Of a stretch of DNA of 23,430 nt, positions 8,501-15,588 are shown one piece after another. This stretch comes from Pseudomonadota bacterium (GTDB lineage: Bacteria > Pseudomonadota > Gammaproteobacteria > PS1 > Pseudothioglobaceae): assembly GCA_022600395.1 (NCBI GenBank), contig JAHZKM010000064.1, positions 1 through 23,430 of the forward strand, read 5' to 3'. How positions within the stretch are numbered: position 1 is the first letter of the stretch; each line of letters begins with the position of its first letter. The notes beneath the pieces were generated by a model that saw nothing but the letters and a program-made list of their open reading frames with translations, was not told the origin of the DNA and searched no databases. A program made the position numbers and the translations under genes.

Positions 8501-8968
8501 ATGCGAAATTTTACCCAAACCACAGCCCTAGTTAAAAGAGTTACTCTATGCATTGTGCTGTTAATTTGGCAGCCTGCTTATGCTGAAAGTATTGAGGCGA
8601 ATAGTTTTAAAAGTAGCGTCAATGAACAAAGATACCGCAGTTTGATTGATGAAATCCGCTGTCCAGTATGCCAAGGACAGAGTATTGGTGGTTCAAATGC
8701 TGGCTTGGCAAAAGACTTGCGTGAGAAAGTACGTGAACTCATTGTTGATAATAAAACAGATGACAATATTCGTCAATATATGACTGAGCGTTATGGAGAT
8801 TTTGTGGTGTTTAAGCCGCCGATGAACAAAAATACCTATTTATTGTGGTATGCGCCGTTTGTATTTTTAGCACTTGGTTTGTTCTTTTTTATTCGCTCTT
8901 TAGGTAAAAAGTCTAGCGATAAAACTCAAGATATTGATACACAAAAAGCTAAGGATTTGCTTAAGTGA
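8501..8968 (+). CDS. ccmH: Cytochrome c maturation protein CcmH (thiol-disulfide oxidoreductase)
   Basis: CcmH keeps the CxxCH cysteines of apocytochrome c reduced for haem ligation, working with CcmF and CcmG on the periplasmic face. The 155-aa protein has an N-terminal signal (cleavage near A28), then the redox motif R53-C-P-V-C57-Q in EIRCPVCQGQSIGGSNAGLAKDLR, the three-helix domain, one membrane helix (about 112-135) and a short cytoplasmic tail. It corresponds to the short CcmH without the CcmI-type TPR extension. No other ccm gene is nearby. The gene heads the long plus-strand run that ends in lysS-cmk-rpsA, and it overlaps yjbQ by GTGA. Its clients may include the two small cytochromes at 21.5-22.1 kb. 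Confidence 0.95.
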   Translation: MRNFTQTTALVKRVTLCIVLLIWQPAYAESIEANSFKSSVNEQRYRSLIDEIRCPVCQGQSIGGSNAGLAKDLREKVRELIVDNKTDDNIRQYMTERYGDFVVFKPPMNKNTYLLWYAPFVFLALGLFFFIRSLGKKSSDKTQDIDTQKAKDLLK

Positions 8969-9366
8969 GTCAACAAGAATTATTCATTGCCACTCAAGGG
9001 CGTGGCGCAGTCGATATTACTAATCAGGTAAACAAGTGCCTTGCCAATTCTAAGGCGCAGCTATGCCATGTATTTGTAGCCCATACTTCTGCATCATTAA
9101 TGATTACTGGTAATGAAGATGCTGATTTACTTCTAGATATTGAAGATTATTTTCAAAATCAGGTGGCAGACGCTGACCCAAGCTATCGCCACTGTGGTGA
9201 GGGAGATTTTGATATGTCGGGGCATATTAGATCAATTTTAACGGGCGAGTCTAAAACTATTCCTATGACTAATGGCGCACTTGCTTTAGGCAAATTTCAG
9301 AGTTTGTATTTGTACGAGCATCGTGCAGTTGACAATACTCGCAAACTAATAATAACCGAACTATGA
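8965..9366 (+). CDS. yjbQ: YjbQ/UPF0047 family protein
   Basis: This 133-aa protein belongs to the YjbQ (UPF0047) family of small trimeric metal-binding proteins; some members show weak thiamine-phosphate-synthase activity, but the true role is unsettled. Conserved pieces are HTSASLMITGNEDADLLLDIEDYF (read here as two abutting motifs HTSAS and NEDAD), YRHCGEGDFDMSGHIRSIL, and TIPMTNGALALGKFQSLYLYEHRA, which together supply the His/Glu metal site. The start is GTG 8965, overlapping the ccmH stop as GTGA, and its stop overlaps the next ATG. Both overlaps mark it as an inner gene of a tightly coupled unit. Confidence 0.93.
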   Translation: MSQQELFIATQGRGAVDITNQVNKCLANSKAQLCHVFVAHTSASLMITGNEDADLLLDIEDYFQNQVADADPSYRHCGEGDFDMSGHIRSILTGESKTIPMTNGALALGKFQSLYLYEHRAVDNTRKLIITEL

Positions 9367-10028
9367 GTAGCGAAACCGAATTAAGTGATTTAATGGTAAG
9401 TGCCTACACCCACCAAAAAAACAATGAGCTTTCATTAGCTATTCAAGCTTGGAATGGGCTTATTAACCATGCGGATGCAGATGAAAACCTTAAGGCTAAT
9501 GCCTATTTGAGCTTAGGTAATCTACACCAATTACAAGGCAATGATGATTTAGCGATTGAAAGTATGTCAAATGCCATTAGAGCGAATCCAAATAGCGCTG
9601 AGGCTTATTTTTGTTTAGCCTATTTAGAGCAAGAAAAAGAAAATTTTGACTCGGCTATAGAATATTTTGAACAAGCTATTGCTCTTAAAAATACAGATAG
9701 TGGCGCGTTTAACAATTTGGGCAATTGTTATGATCGACTAGATCGAAGTGAAGAAGCGATTAAAGCTTATTCACAAGCAATTAGTCTAGATAAAAATTAT
9801 ATAGCCGCGATTTACAATCGCGGCAATGCCTATATAAAATCTGCACGAGATGATTTAGCGCTGAATGATTTAAATAAAGCTATTGAATTGGATGCAAATT
9901 TTTATCAAGCCTATTATAATCGTGGCACTTTGCACAAGCGACTAGGCAATTTTACTCAATCTGAGCAAGATTTAACTAAAGCCAAAATGCTAGCACAACA
10001 AGAATTAGAACATAAAACACAACATTAA
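9363..10028 (+). CDS. Tetratricopeptide-repeat protein
   Basis: This 221-aa soluble protein is built almost wholly of TPR motifs. After an N-terminal helix pair come repeats beginning near [16 protein letters not shown] (about 51), [16 protein letters not shown] (about 83), [16 protein letters not shown] (about 117), [16 protein letters not shown] (about 151) and [16 protein letters not shown] (about 185). Each shows the G/A-Y-A pattern and a closing 'AI-L' helix. There is no signal peptide or membrane span, so it is probably cytoplasmic. TPR arrays are protein-interaction scaffolds; no partner can be read from the sequence. The start overlaps the yjbQ stop (ATGA at 9363-9366), and lysS follows after 4 nt. 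The proximity to ccmH recalls the TPR protein CcmI, but the membrane anchors of CcmI are missing. Confidence 0.9.
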   Translation: MSSETELSDLMVSAYTHQKNNELSLAIQAWNGLINHADADENLKANAYLSLGNLHQLQGNDDLAIESMSNAIRANPNSAEAYFCLAYLEQEKENFDSAIEYFEQAIALKNTDSGAFNNLGNCYDRLDRSEEAIKAYSQAISLDKNYIAAIYNRGNAYIKSARDDLALNDLNKAIELDANFYQAYYNRGTLHKRLGNFTQSEQDLTKAKMLAQQELEHKTQH

Positions 10029-10032
10029 AACC

Positions 10033-11523
10033 ATGAGTGACCAAGACGACAATAAGCTAATTGCTGAGAGAAAATCAAAATTAGAAGTATTAAGGCAAGC
10101 GGGCAACCCATTTGTTAATGATTTTCAACCTGAGCATTTGGCACAAAATATATTAAATGATTATAACCATTTGTCGAAAGAGGCTTTAGAAGAGAAATCT
10201 ATTAAAGTTTCGATTGCAGGGCGCATGATGCTAAAGCGTGTTATGGGTAAGGCAAGCTTTGCAACCGTGCAAGATTCCAGTGGAAAAATTCAGATATTTG
10301 TTACTCGCGATGAGCTGCCAGAAGGTTTTTATAATGAGCAGTTTAAACAGTGGGATATTGGTGATATCTTAGCAGCAACGGGCACTTTGTTTAAAACCAA
10401 TGTAGGTGAACTTTCAGTGCGTGTTGATAGCATCAAACTACTAACCAAATCACTCAGACCCTTGCCTGAAAAGTTTCATGGTTTGTCAGATCAAGAGATT
10501 CGCTACCGCCAGCGTTATGTTGATTTAATTACCAATGAGCAAGCGCGACACACCTTTAAACGCCGCAGTGCGATTGTCTCCTATATTCGCCAATTCTTTA
10601 ATGATGCGGATTTTATGGAAGTTGAAACTCCGATGCTACAAACCATTCCTGGGGGTGCGACGGCCAAGCCATTTGAAACGCACCATAATGCACTGGATAT
10701 GCCAATGTTTTTGCGTATTGCGCCTGAGCTTTATTTAAAGCGCTTGGTGGTTGGTGGTATGGATCGTGTATTTGAGATTAATCGTAATTTTAGAAATGAG
10801 GGTTTGTCAACACGTCACAATCCAGAATTCACCATGATTGAGTTCTATCAAGCTTATGCGACTTATCATGATTTAATGGATTTAACTGAAAAGTTGTTTC
10901 GCGGTATTGCTGTGGATGTCTGTGGTAGTTCAAACATTCACTATCAAGGCGATGATTTTGATTTCTCTAAGGCGTTTGATCGTATCAGTGTGTTTGATTC
11001 TATTCTTGAATACAATCCTAGCTTTAAGGCGGAGGATTTAAATGAGGCTAACGCTAAAGCAACGGCTGAAAAACTAGGTATTGAAGTCAAAGAAAACTGG
11101 GGTTTAGGTAAAATTCAAATTGAAATTTTTGAAAAAACAGTTGAAGAAAGGCTTATGCAGCCAACTTTCATTACTGAGTATCCCACAGAAGTCTCACCAT
11201 TAGCAAGGCGTAATGACGATAATCCATTTATTACCGACCGTTTTGAATTATTTATTGGTGGACGTGAAATTGCCAATGGCTTTTCTGAGCTTAATGATGC
11301 TCAAGACCAAGCTGAGCGTTTTAAAGCGCAAGTCGCTGAAAAAAATGCGGGTGATGATGAGGCGATGCATTATGACGCCGATTATATTCGTGCACTAGAA
11401 TACGGCATGCCACCAACAGCGGGAGAAGGTATTGGTATCGATAGATTGGTTATGCTATTTACTGATTCTCCATCCATTCGTGATGTGTTGTTGTTTCCGC
11501 ACATGAGACCAGAAGTTAAGTGA
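10033..11523 (+). CDS. lysS: Lysyl-tRNA synthetase, class II
   Basis: LysS attaches lysine to tRNA-Lys. The 496-aa protein has the class II plan: an N-terminal OB-fold anticodon-binding domain (about 55-150, [25 protein letters not shown]), then the catalytic core with the motif 1 region ([18 protein letters not shown]), motif 2 ([23 protein letters not shown]) and motif 3 ([24 protein letters not shown]). The length fits the bacterial enzyme of about 500 aa. It starts 4 nt after the TPR gene and its stop overlaps the cmk start (GTGA). Its substrate, tRNA-Lys(UUU), is encoded about 2.9 kb downstream of its end. Confidence 0.98.
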   Translation: MSDQDDNKLIAERKSKLEVLRQAGNPFVNDFQPEHLAQNILNDYNHLSKEALEEKSIKVSIAGRMMLKRVMGKASFATVQDSSGKIQIFVTRDELPEGFYNEQFKQWDIGDILAATGTLFKTNVGELSVRVDSIKLLTKSLRPLPEKFHGLSDQEIRYRQRYVDLITNEQARHTFKRRSAIVSYIRQFFNDADFMEVETPMLQTIPGGATAKPFETHHNALDMPMFLRIAPELYLKRLVVGGMDRVFEINRNFRNEGLSTRHNPEFTMIEFYQAYATYHDLMDLTEKLFRGIAVDVCGSSNIHYQGDDFDFSKAFDRISVFDSILEYNPSFKAEDLNEANAKATAEKLGIEVKENWGLGKIQIEIFEKTVEERLMQPTFITEYPTEVSPLARRNDDNPFITDRFELFIGGREIANGFSELNDAQDQAERFKAQVAEKNAGDDEAMHYDADYIRALEYGMPPTAGEGIGIDRLVMLFTDSPSIRDVLLFPHMRPEVK

Positions 11524-12188
11524 GTACACCAATTTTAACCATCGATGGCCCAAGTGGCGTTGGCAAGGGAACGGTTGCTCGCGTTATCGCCCAACAACAA
11601 GGCTGGCACTTATTAGATTCAGGTGCTATTTATCGTGCTTTTGCATTGGCAACCGATAGTAGAGGTGTTGATATTGCAGATGAAAGCGCTTTAGAAGAAA
11701 TTGCCCAAAATCTAGACTTATCATTTAAAACCCACTTAGATAGCGAGCTAGTCAGTGTTTATTTAGATGGCAAAGATGTATCCAAAATTCTACGCACAGA
11801 GCAAACAGGCGAAATAGCCTCTAAAATCGCCTCAATTGGTGTAGTTCGCGCAGCACTTTTGAAGCGCCAGCAGGACTTTGCAGTAGCGCCTGGTTTGGTA
11901 GCTGATGGACGTGATATGGGCACTGTTGTTTTTGAAAACGCACCATTTAAAGTTTATCTCACAGCCAGCCCCCAAGAGCGTGCTAATAGACGTTTAAAAC
12001 AATTGCGCGCGCAGGGGCATGAGGGTATAATATCGCAAATCTTAGCAGAGGTAGAAGCGAGAGATGCGCGCGATAGTTCGCGTCAGCATTCTCCACTAAA
12101 GCCTGCAAAAGATGCGCTCATTATTGATACCACTGAGTTATCATTAGATGAAGTAATCGCTCAAGTGAGCGAATTGGTTAAAGCTTAA
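11520..12188 (+). CDS. cmk: Cytidylate kinase
   Basis: Cmk phosphorylates CMP and dCMP to the diphosphates and recycles nucleotides from RNA turnover. The 222-aa protein has the P-loop GPSGVGKGT (10-18), the substrate-binding segments [13 protein letters not shown] and [24 protein letters not shown], and the lid [13 protein letters not shown], with [15 protein letters not shown] near the end. The start is GTG 11520, overlapping the lysS stop as GTGA. cmk-rpsA-ihfB is a classic gammaproteobacterial cluster. The 3' part of this gene carries a strong promoter-like sequence (12003-12031), and its stop codon sits inside a perfect inverted repeat (12180-12201). Confidence 0.98.
   Translation: MSTPILTIDGPSGVGKGTVARVIAQQQGWHLLDSGAIYRAFALATDSRGVDIADESALEEIAQNLDLSFKTHLDSELVSVYLDGKDVSKILRTEQTGEIASKIASIGVVRAALLKRQQDFAVAPGLVADGRDMGTVVFENAPFKVYLTASPQERANRRLKQLRAQGHEGIISQILAEVEARDARDSSRQHSPLKPAKDALIIDTTELSLDEVIAQVSELVKA
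12003..12031 (+). promoter_or_regulatory. Sigma-70-type promoter inside cmk, likely for rpsA
   Basis: TTGCGC (12003-12008) and a perfect TATAAT (12026-12031) are separated by exactly 17 bp within the cmk coding region, on the coding strand. This is the best promoter match I found in the window. Transcription would begin near 12038 and give rpsA a leader of about 250 nt. In E. coli some rpsA promoters also lie inside cmk, which supports the assignment. The -35 matches only the TTG part plus one base. Confidence 0.6.
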
Positions 12189-12201
12189 GCGGTTAAGCTT
12201 T
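12180..12201 (+). promoter_or_regulatory. Perfect 9-bp inverted repeat spanning the cmk stop codon
   Basis: AAAGCTTAA (12180-12188) is followed by the tetraloop GCGG and the exact complement TTAAGCTTT (12193-12201). The TAA stop of cmk is the end of the left arm. The stem is AT-rich and has no U-tract after it, so it is not a standard terminator. It could be a processing or stability hairpin separating cmk from the rpsA leader. Confidence 0.45.
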
Positions 12202-12225
12202 ATAAATAAACTAACCCGATATGCA

Positions 12226-12263
12226 TTAGGCGGACACCGTAAATAGCCTAAAAAATTACCGGT
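12226..12263 (+). promoter_or_regulatory. Predicted H-type pseudoknot in the rpsA leader (candidate S1 autoregulatory element)
   Basis: Stem 1 pairs TTAGGC (12226-12231) with GCCTAA (12246-12251), 6 bp. Stem 2 pairs ACCGTAA (12236-12242) with TTACCGGT (12256-12263), 7 bp with C12259 bulged. The strands interleave, giving an H-type pseudoknot with loops GGAC, ATA and AAAA. It ends 25 nt before the rpsA ATG and is followed by a nine-A tract and only a weak purine-rich ribosome-binding site. S1 is known in E. coli to repress its own translation through a structured leader. The same function here is inferred. Confidence 0.45.
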
Positions 12264-12288
12264 CAATATCAAAAAAAAAGAAGAAAAT

Positions 12289-13965
12289 ATGTCAGAATCA
12301 TTTGCTGAACTGTTTGAAAACAGTGTAGAACAACAAAACGTAAAAGTAGGTGCCTTATTAATGGGTACTGTAGTTAGTCTTAATCGTGAAAAAGCGATTG
12401 TAAACGTTGGACTAAAATCAGAGGGTTTTATCTCTCTAGACGAATTTAAAAACCCAAAAGGTGAGTTAGAGGTTGCAGAAGGCGACGTAGTAGAAGTCGC
12501 TCTAAAATCAATCGATGACGGCCTGGGTAACACACTCTTGTCACACGCAGATGCGAAGCGCATCAAGCTGTGGCAGTCTCTAGAATTAGCAATGAATTCT
12601 AAAGAAACGGTTACTGGTATTGTTACTGGTGCGGTTAAAGGTGGACTGACAGTTGATATTGGTGTAGTTAAAGCATTCTTACCAGGTTCATTGGTTGATG
12701 TGCGCCCTGTGAAAGATTTCTCATACCTAACAGGTCAAGAAATTGAAGCGGTCGTGATCAAAATGGACGAAGTTAGAAATAATATTGTAATTTCTAGAAA
12801 GGCTGTTATGCAAGAAGCTAATTCAGCTGATCGTGAAGCATTACTGGAAACACTTGAAGAAGGTAAAGAAATCGAAGGTATCGTTAAGAACTTGGCTGAT
12901 TACGGAGCATTTGTTGATCTTGGTGGTGTTGATGGATTACTACATATTACATATATTTCATGGACGCGTGTTAATCAACCATCTGAGAAGCTAACAGTTG
13001 GTGATAAGATCAAAGTTAAAGTTCTTAATTACGATAAAGAGAAGATGCGTGTATCACTAGGTCTTAAGCAGCTTTCTGCTAGTCCTTGGGATAGTATTTC
13101 AGATCGCCTACCAATTGGCAAGAAAGTAACAGGTACCGTTTCTAATTTAACAGATTATGGCGCGTTTGTGCGTATTGAAGATGGCGTTGAAGGTCTAGTT
13201 CACGTTTCAGAAATGGATTGGACAAATGCCAATGCACGTCCTTCTAAGATTGTTAAGCTGGGCCAAGAAGTTGATGTAGTTATCTTAGATGTACAAGAAT
13301 CTAAGCACCGTATTTCATTGTCAATGAAGCAAGCATTAGAAAATCCGTGGGAAGCGTTTGAAGCAACTCAAAACAAAGGCGACAAAATTATCGTTAATGT
13401 TAAGTCAATTACTGACTTTGGTTTATTTGTTGGCTTACAGGGCGGTATCGACGGTCTAATTCACTTAGCTGATATCTCTTGGGATAAGCAGTCTGCTGAA
13501 GAGTTAGTGGCAAATTACTCTAAGGGTCAAGAGCTAGAAGTTGTTATTCTAAATATTGATGCAGAAAAAGAGCGTATTTCTCTAGGTATTAAGCAGCTTT
13601 CTGAAGATGACTTTATGCAATATGCTTCTGCTAACAAGAAGGGTTCTATTGTTAAAGGTACAATCTTAGAAGTTGATCCACGCGGTGCTGTAATCCAGCT
13701 TGCTGATGATATTACTGGCTACTTAAAAGCTGGTGAAATCTCACAAGAGCGTGTTGAAGACGCAACAACAGTACTAAAGACAGGTGCAGAAGTTGAAGTG
13801 GTTATCATGAATGTTGATAGAAGATCTCGTAATGTTTCAGTTAGTATTAAAGCTAAAGATTCAGTTGAAGAGCAAGCAGCTATGGCAGACTACAATAAGC
13901 AGTCTTCAGATGAAGCGGCGGGTTCAACATTAGGTGACTTGCTTAAGCAAGCAAAAGATAAGTAA
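12289..13965 (+). CDS. rpsA: 30S ribosomal protein S1
   Basis: S1 binds and unfolds mRNA leaders on the 30S subunit. The 558-aa protein has six S1-type OB folds at about 18-86, 102-168, 189-259, 274-346, 361-433 and 448-518. The central ones show the repeated pattern 'G.V.NLTDYGAFV.I.DGVEGLVHVSEMDW' and the others are more divergent, as is usual. An acidic/polar tail ends DLLKQAKDK. The start ATG 12289 fits the N-terminus MSESFAELFE, but its ribosome-binding site is a poor GAAGAA, as expected for a gene thought to be controlled by its own product. Codon use is visibly different from neighbours (many AAG, TCT and GCA codons), consistent with high expression. A strong terminator follows. Confidence 0.98.
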   Translation: MSESFAELFENSVEQQNVKVGALLMGTVVSLNREKAIVNVGLKSEGFISLDEFKNPKGELEVAEGDVVEVALKSIDDGLGNTLLSHADAKRIKLWQSLELAMNSKETVTGIVTGAVKGGLTVDIGVVKAFLPGSLVDVRPVKDFSYLTGQEIEAVVIKMDEVRNNIVISRKAVMQEANSADREALLETLEEGKEIEGIVKNLADYGAFVDLGGVDGLLHITYISWTRVNQPSEKLTVGDKIKVKVLNYDKEKMRVSLGLKQLSASPWDSISDRLPIGKKVTGTVSNLTDYGAFVRIEDGVEGLVHVSEMDWTNANARPSKIVKLGQEVDVVILDVQESKHRISLSMKQALENPWEAFEATQNKGDKIIVNVKSITDFGLFVGLQGGIDGLIHLADISWDKQSAEELVANYSKGQELEVVILNIDAEKERISLGIKQLSEDDFMQYASANKKGSIVKGTILEVDPRGAVIQLADDITGYLKAGEISQERVEDATTVLKTGAEVEVVIMNVDRRSRNVSVSIKAKDSVEEQAAMADYNKQSSDEAAGSTLGDLLKQAKDK

Positions 13966-13979
13966 ATCTTATTGATAAG

Positions 13980-14016
13980 AAGGCCGCTGAGTAGCAATAC
14001 AAGGCGGCCTTTTTTT
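13980..14016 (+). terminator. Intrinsic terminator after rpsA
   Basis: AAGGCCGC (13980-13987) pairs with GCGGCCTT (14004-14011) around a 16-nt loop, followed by a T-run to 14016. The GC-rich 8-bp stem plus U-tract is a textbook Rho-independent terminator. It lies between rpsA and ihfB, so ihfB is expressed by read-through or by a promoter in the 3' end of rpsA that I could not locate. Confidence 0.88.
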
Positions 14017-14027
14017 ATGGTGAAATC

Positions 14028-14306
14028 ATGAAAAAAACTGATTTAGTTCAAATCTTAACTGAAAATAACAATCTGCAAAAATCTGATGTTAAATTAGCAG
14101 TCGATTGTATCTTAGGAGAGATTACTCAGTCGATTGTATCGGGCGAAGGCGTTGAGATTAGAGGTTTTGGTGGTTTTGTGAAAAAACATCGAAAAGCTCG
14201 CCAAGGCATTAACCCAAAAACCAGCGAAAGAACTCAGGTTGAGGAAAAATATGTGCCATTTTTTAAGCCAGGGAAAAGCTTAAAAGAAATGGTAAATAAA
14301 GACTGA
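14028..14306 (+). CDS. ihfB: Integration host factor beta subunit
   Basis: IHF-beta pairs with IHF-alpha to bind specific DNA sites and bend them sharply, acting in recombination, replication and transcription. The 92-aa protein has the HU/IHF fold: an N-terminal helical dimer region (MKKTDLVQILTENN), then GEGVEIRGFGGFVKKHRKARQGINPKT, whose NPKT is the beta-arm tip with the intercalating proline, and EEKYVPFFKPGKSLKEMVN. KYVPFFKPGK and the location directly after rpsA identify the beta subunit over alpha or HU. The start ATG 14028 is 12 nt past the rpsA terminator and has only a weak GGTGA ribosome-binding site. Confidence 0.95.
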   Translation: MKKTDLVQILTENNNLQKSDVKLAVDCILGEITQSIVSGEGVEIRGFGGFVKKHRKARQGINPKTSERTQVEEKYVPFFKPGKSLKEMVNKD

Positions 14307-14313
14307 TTTTTGA

Positions 14314-14341
14314 TTGTTTTTAAATTGAGATAATGTATAAT
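14314..14341 (+). promoter_or_regulatory. Promoter of tRNA-Lys
   Basis: TTGTTT (14314-14319) and a perfect TATAAT (14336-14341) are spaced by 16 bp, 37 bp before the tRNA 5' end. Transcription would start near 14348 and give a short 5' leader for RNase P. This makes the tRNA a separate single-gene unit after ihfB. Confidence 0.65.
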
Positions 14342-14377
14342 TTCACATTTTGCATTTAGTGTTGAAAAAACCAATAG

Positions 14378-14453
14378 GGGGCGTTAGCTCAGTTGGTAGA
14401 GCATCGGACTTTTAATCCGCTGGTCGAGCGTTCAAATCGCTCACGCCCCACCA
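14378..14453 (+). tRNA. tRNA-Lys (anticodon UUU), CCA encoded
   Basis: A complete 76-nt cloverleaf. The acceptor stem pairs GGGGCGT with ACGCCCC, the D arm is GCTC...GAGC with the loop AGTTGGTA, the anticodon loop CTTTTAA gives UUU, the variable loop is TGGTC, and the T arm is GAGCG-TTCAAAT-CGCTC. Discriminator A and CCA are encoded. The lysine anticodon and the discriminator A agree with LysS recognition. One oddity: the outermost anticodon-stem pair (27-43) is U-C, a mismatch, with the other four pairs intact. Confidence 0.97.
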
Positions 14454-14460
14454 TATTATC

Positions 14461-14492
14461 AAAGGCTTTCAAGCGATTGAGAGCTTTTTTTT
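14461..14492 (+). terminator. Terminator 1 after tRNA-Lys
   Basis: AAAGGCTTTCAA (14461-14472) pairs with TTGAGAGCTTT (from 14477) around the loop GCGA, with one bulge and one G-U pair, and runs into eight T's (14485-14492). It begins 7 nt after the tRNA. Confidence 0.75.
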
Positions 14493-14518
14493 CGCCTACA
14501 AAAATAGGCGTTTTTTTT
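14493..14518 (+). terminator. Terminator 2 after tRNA-Lys
   Basis: CGCCTA (14493-14498) pairs perfectly with TAGGCG (14505-14510) around CAAAAA, followed by eight T's (14511-14518). It abuts terminator 1, so the tRNA unit is closed by two consecutive intrinsic terminators. Confidence 0.85.
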
Positions 14519-14539
14519 ACTGCATAATTATCGTTTAAA

Positions 14540-14986
14540 ATGAAAAATACTGAAGTTGTTTCATATGCTAACACACAATCTAGTGAGCCGTTTTTATCAA
14601 CACTCATTGAATGGGCATCTTTTCCAGGAAACTGGATTGTATCAACGCTTGCCAATATGGATATTGGCGTATATTTAGGTTTTTCTGAAGCGGATGTGGA
14701 TGGCGTGTTATCTATTGCCATGTCAGTGGTTTTAACCCCTCTAATTATCTTTTTGCTTATCTATCCTTTTAAGAATCTAATTGATGTCATCTTGCATTGC
14801 GCCAGGCATGAGCAAAAAAAAGACAGAATTAAATGCAAAACTGGTTTTTTAGTGTTGGTGTTATTTTTACTGGCATTGATAGTTAAACAATATCCCATTG
14901 AACCTTGGATTCAAGATAGTGCATTTGTCATATTTGTAATTTCTTGGCTTGTTTGGTTTTCACAAGGCAGGTGGTTGAATAAATAG
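14540..14986 (+). CDS. Membrane protein of unknown function
   Basis: This 148-aa protein matches no family I recognise. A polar, probably soluble N-terminal part (1-50, with ASFPGNWIVSTLANMDIGVYLGF) is followed by three hydrophobic segments at about 55-76 (GVLSIAMSVVLTPLIIFLL), 101-116 (GFLVLVLFLLALIV) and 127-142 (SAFVIFVISWLVWF). The loop between the first two is basic and Cys-containing (HCARHEQKKDRIKCK), which suggests a cytoplasmic loop. It stands alone between the tRNA terminators and slyD. No ribosome-binding site is visible before ATG 14540. The frame is clean and the opposite-strand frame here is a tRNA artefact, so the gene is probably real, but the exact start is uncertain. Confidence 0.65.
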   Translation: MKNTEVVSYANTQSSEPFLSTLIEWASFPGNWIVSTLANMDIGVYLGFSEADVDGVLSIAMSVVLTPLIIFLLIYPFKNLIDVILHCARHEQKKDRIKCKTGFLVLVLFLLALIVKQYPIEPWIQDSAFVIFVISWLVWFSQGRWLNK

Positions 14987-15087
14987 TATTCATCCCTATA
15001 TAGTAAAGAAGCCAATTTTAGGCAACTGTAAAACCGTAAATTTTTTATCATTAATTAACCCCGGCTTTAGCCACTAAAGGAGACCCC

Positions 15088-15570
15088 ATGACTGTAAAAA
15101 AAGATGCTGTAGTTGAAATGCATTACACCCTAAAAAACGATGCTGGTGAAGTACTCGACTCATCTCAAGGTAAGGAGCCTATGCCTTTTATTCAAGGCCA
15201 TGGTAATATTATTCCAGGTCTGGAAAAAGCGCTTGAGGGTATGAAAGTAGGCGAGTCTTGTGACGTGTCTGTTACTCCTGAAGATGCCTACGGCGTTCAT
15301 CACGAAGAAGGTATTCAAGAGATTCCAAAAGAAGCTTTACAAGGGATTGATAATATAGAAGTAGGCATGGAGCTTCAATCACAAGATGAGCAGGGAAATC
15401 CATTTATCGTTCGAGTTGAGAAAATTAATGAAGAGACTGTAACTATAAATGCTAATCACCCACTAGCTGGGGAAACGCTTCATTTTAACGTCAGCATTGA
15501 GAACGTGAGAGAGGCAACTGCTGATGAGTTAGAGCACGGCCATGTACATTCAGGATCTTGTTCTCACTAA
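15088..15570 (+). CDS. slyD: FKBP-type peptidyl-prolyl isomerase, SlyD-like
   Basis: SlyD-type proteins catalyse prolyl cis-trans isomerisation and act as chaperones; the insert-in-flap (IF) domain binds unfolded chains. The 160-aa product opens with MTVKKDAVVEMHYTLKNDAGEVLDSS and has the FKBP segment PFIQGHGNIIPGLEKALEGMKVGES (read as two motifs, GHGNIIPGLE and GMKVGE). The IF domain follows (about 70-125), then NHPLAGETLHFNVSIENVREAT. The tail EHGHVHSGSCSH is a short His/Cys-rich metal-binding end, far shorter than the E. coli tail but likely able to bind nickel or zinc. No signal peptide is present, so it is cytoplasmic. A strong AAAGGAGA ribosome-binding site precedes ATG 15088. No confident promoter was found in the 101-bp upstream gap. 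Confidence 0.93.
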   Translation: MTVKKDAVVEMHYTLKNDAGEVLDSSQGKEPMPFIQGHGNIIPGLEKALEGMKVGESCDVSVTPEDAYGVHHEEGIQEIPKEALQGIDNIEVGMELQSQDEQGNPFIVRVEKINEETVTINANHPLAGETLHFNVSIENVREATADELEHGHVHSGSCSH

Positions 15571-15588
15571 TTAGTTGATCAACACACA

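Noticed and set aside
9363..10028. TPR protein as a CcmI-type cytochrome maturation factor
   Set aside because: CcmI has two N-terminal membrane helices; this product has none and is separated from ccmH by yjbQ. A connection remains only a possibility.
12144..12566. 140-codon minus-strand frame across the cmk/rpsA junction
   Set aside because: It is antisense to rpsA and to the structured leader, with Ser/Thr/Phe-rich composition typical of shadows of coding DNA.
14389..14721. Minus-strand open frame of 110 codons ending in GRERFERSTSGLKVRCSTN-like sequence
   Set aside because: Its C-terminal end is the reverse complement of the tRNA-Lys gene, a common false protein in databases, and the rest is antisense to the 148-aa membrane protein and the terminators.
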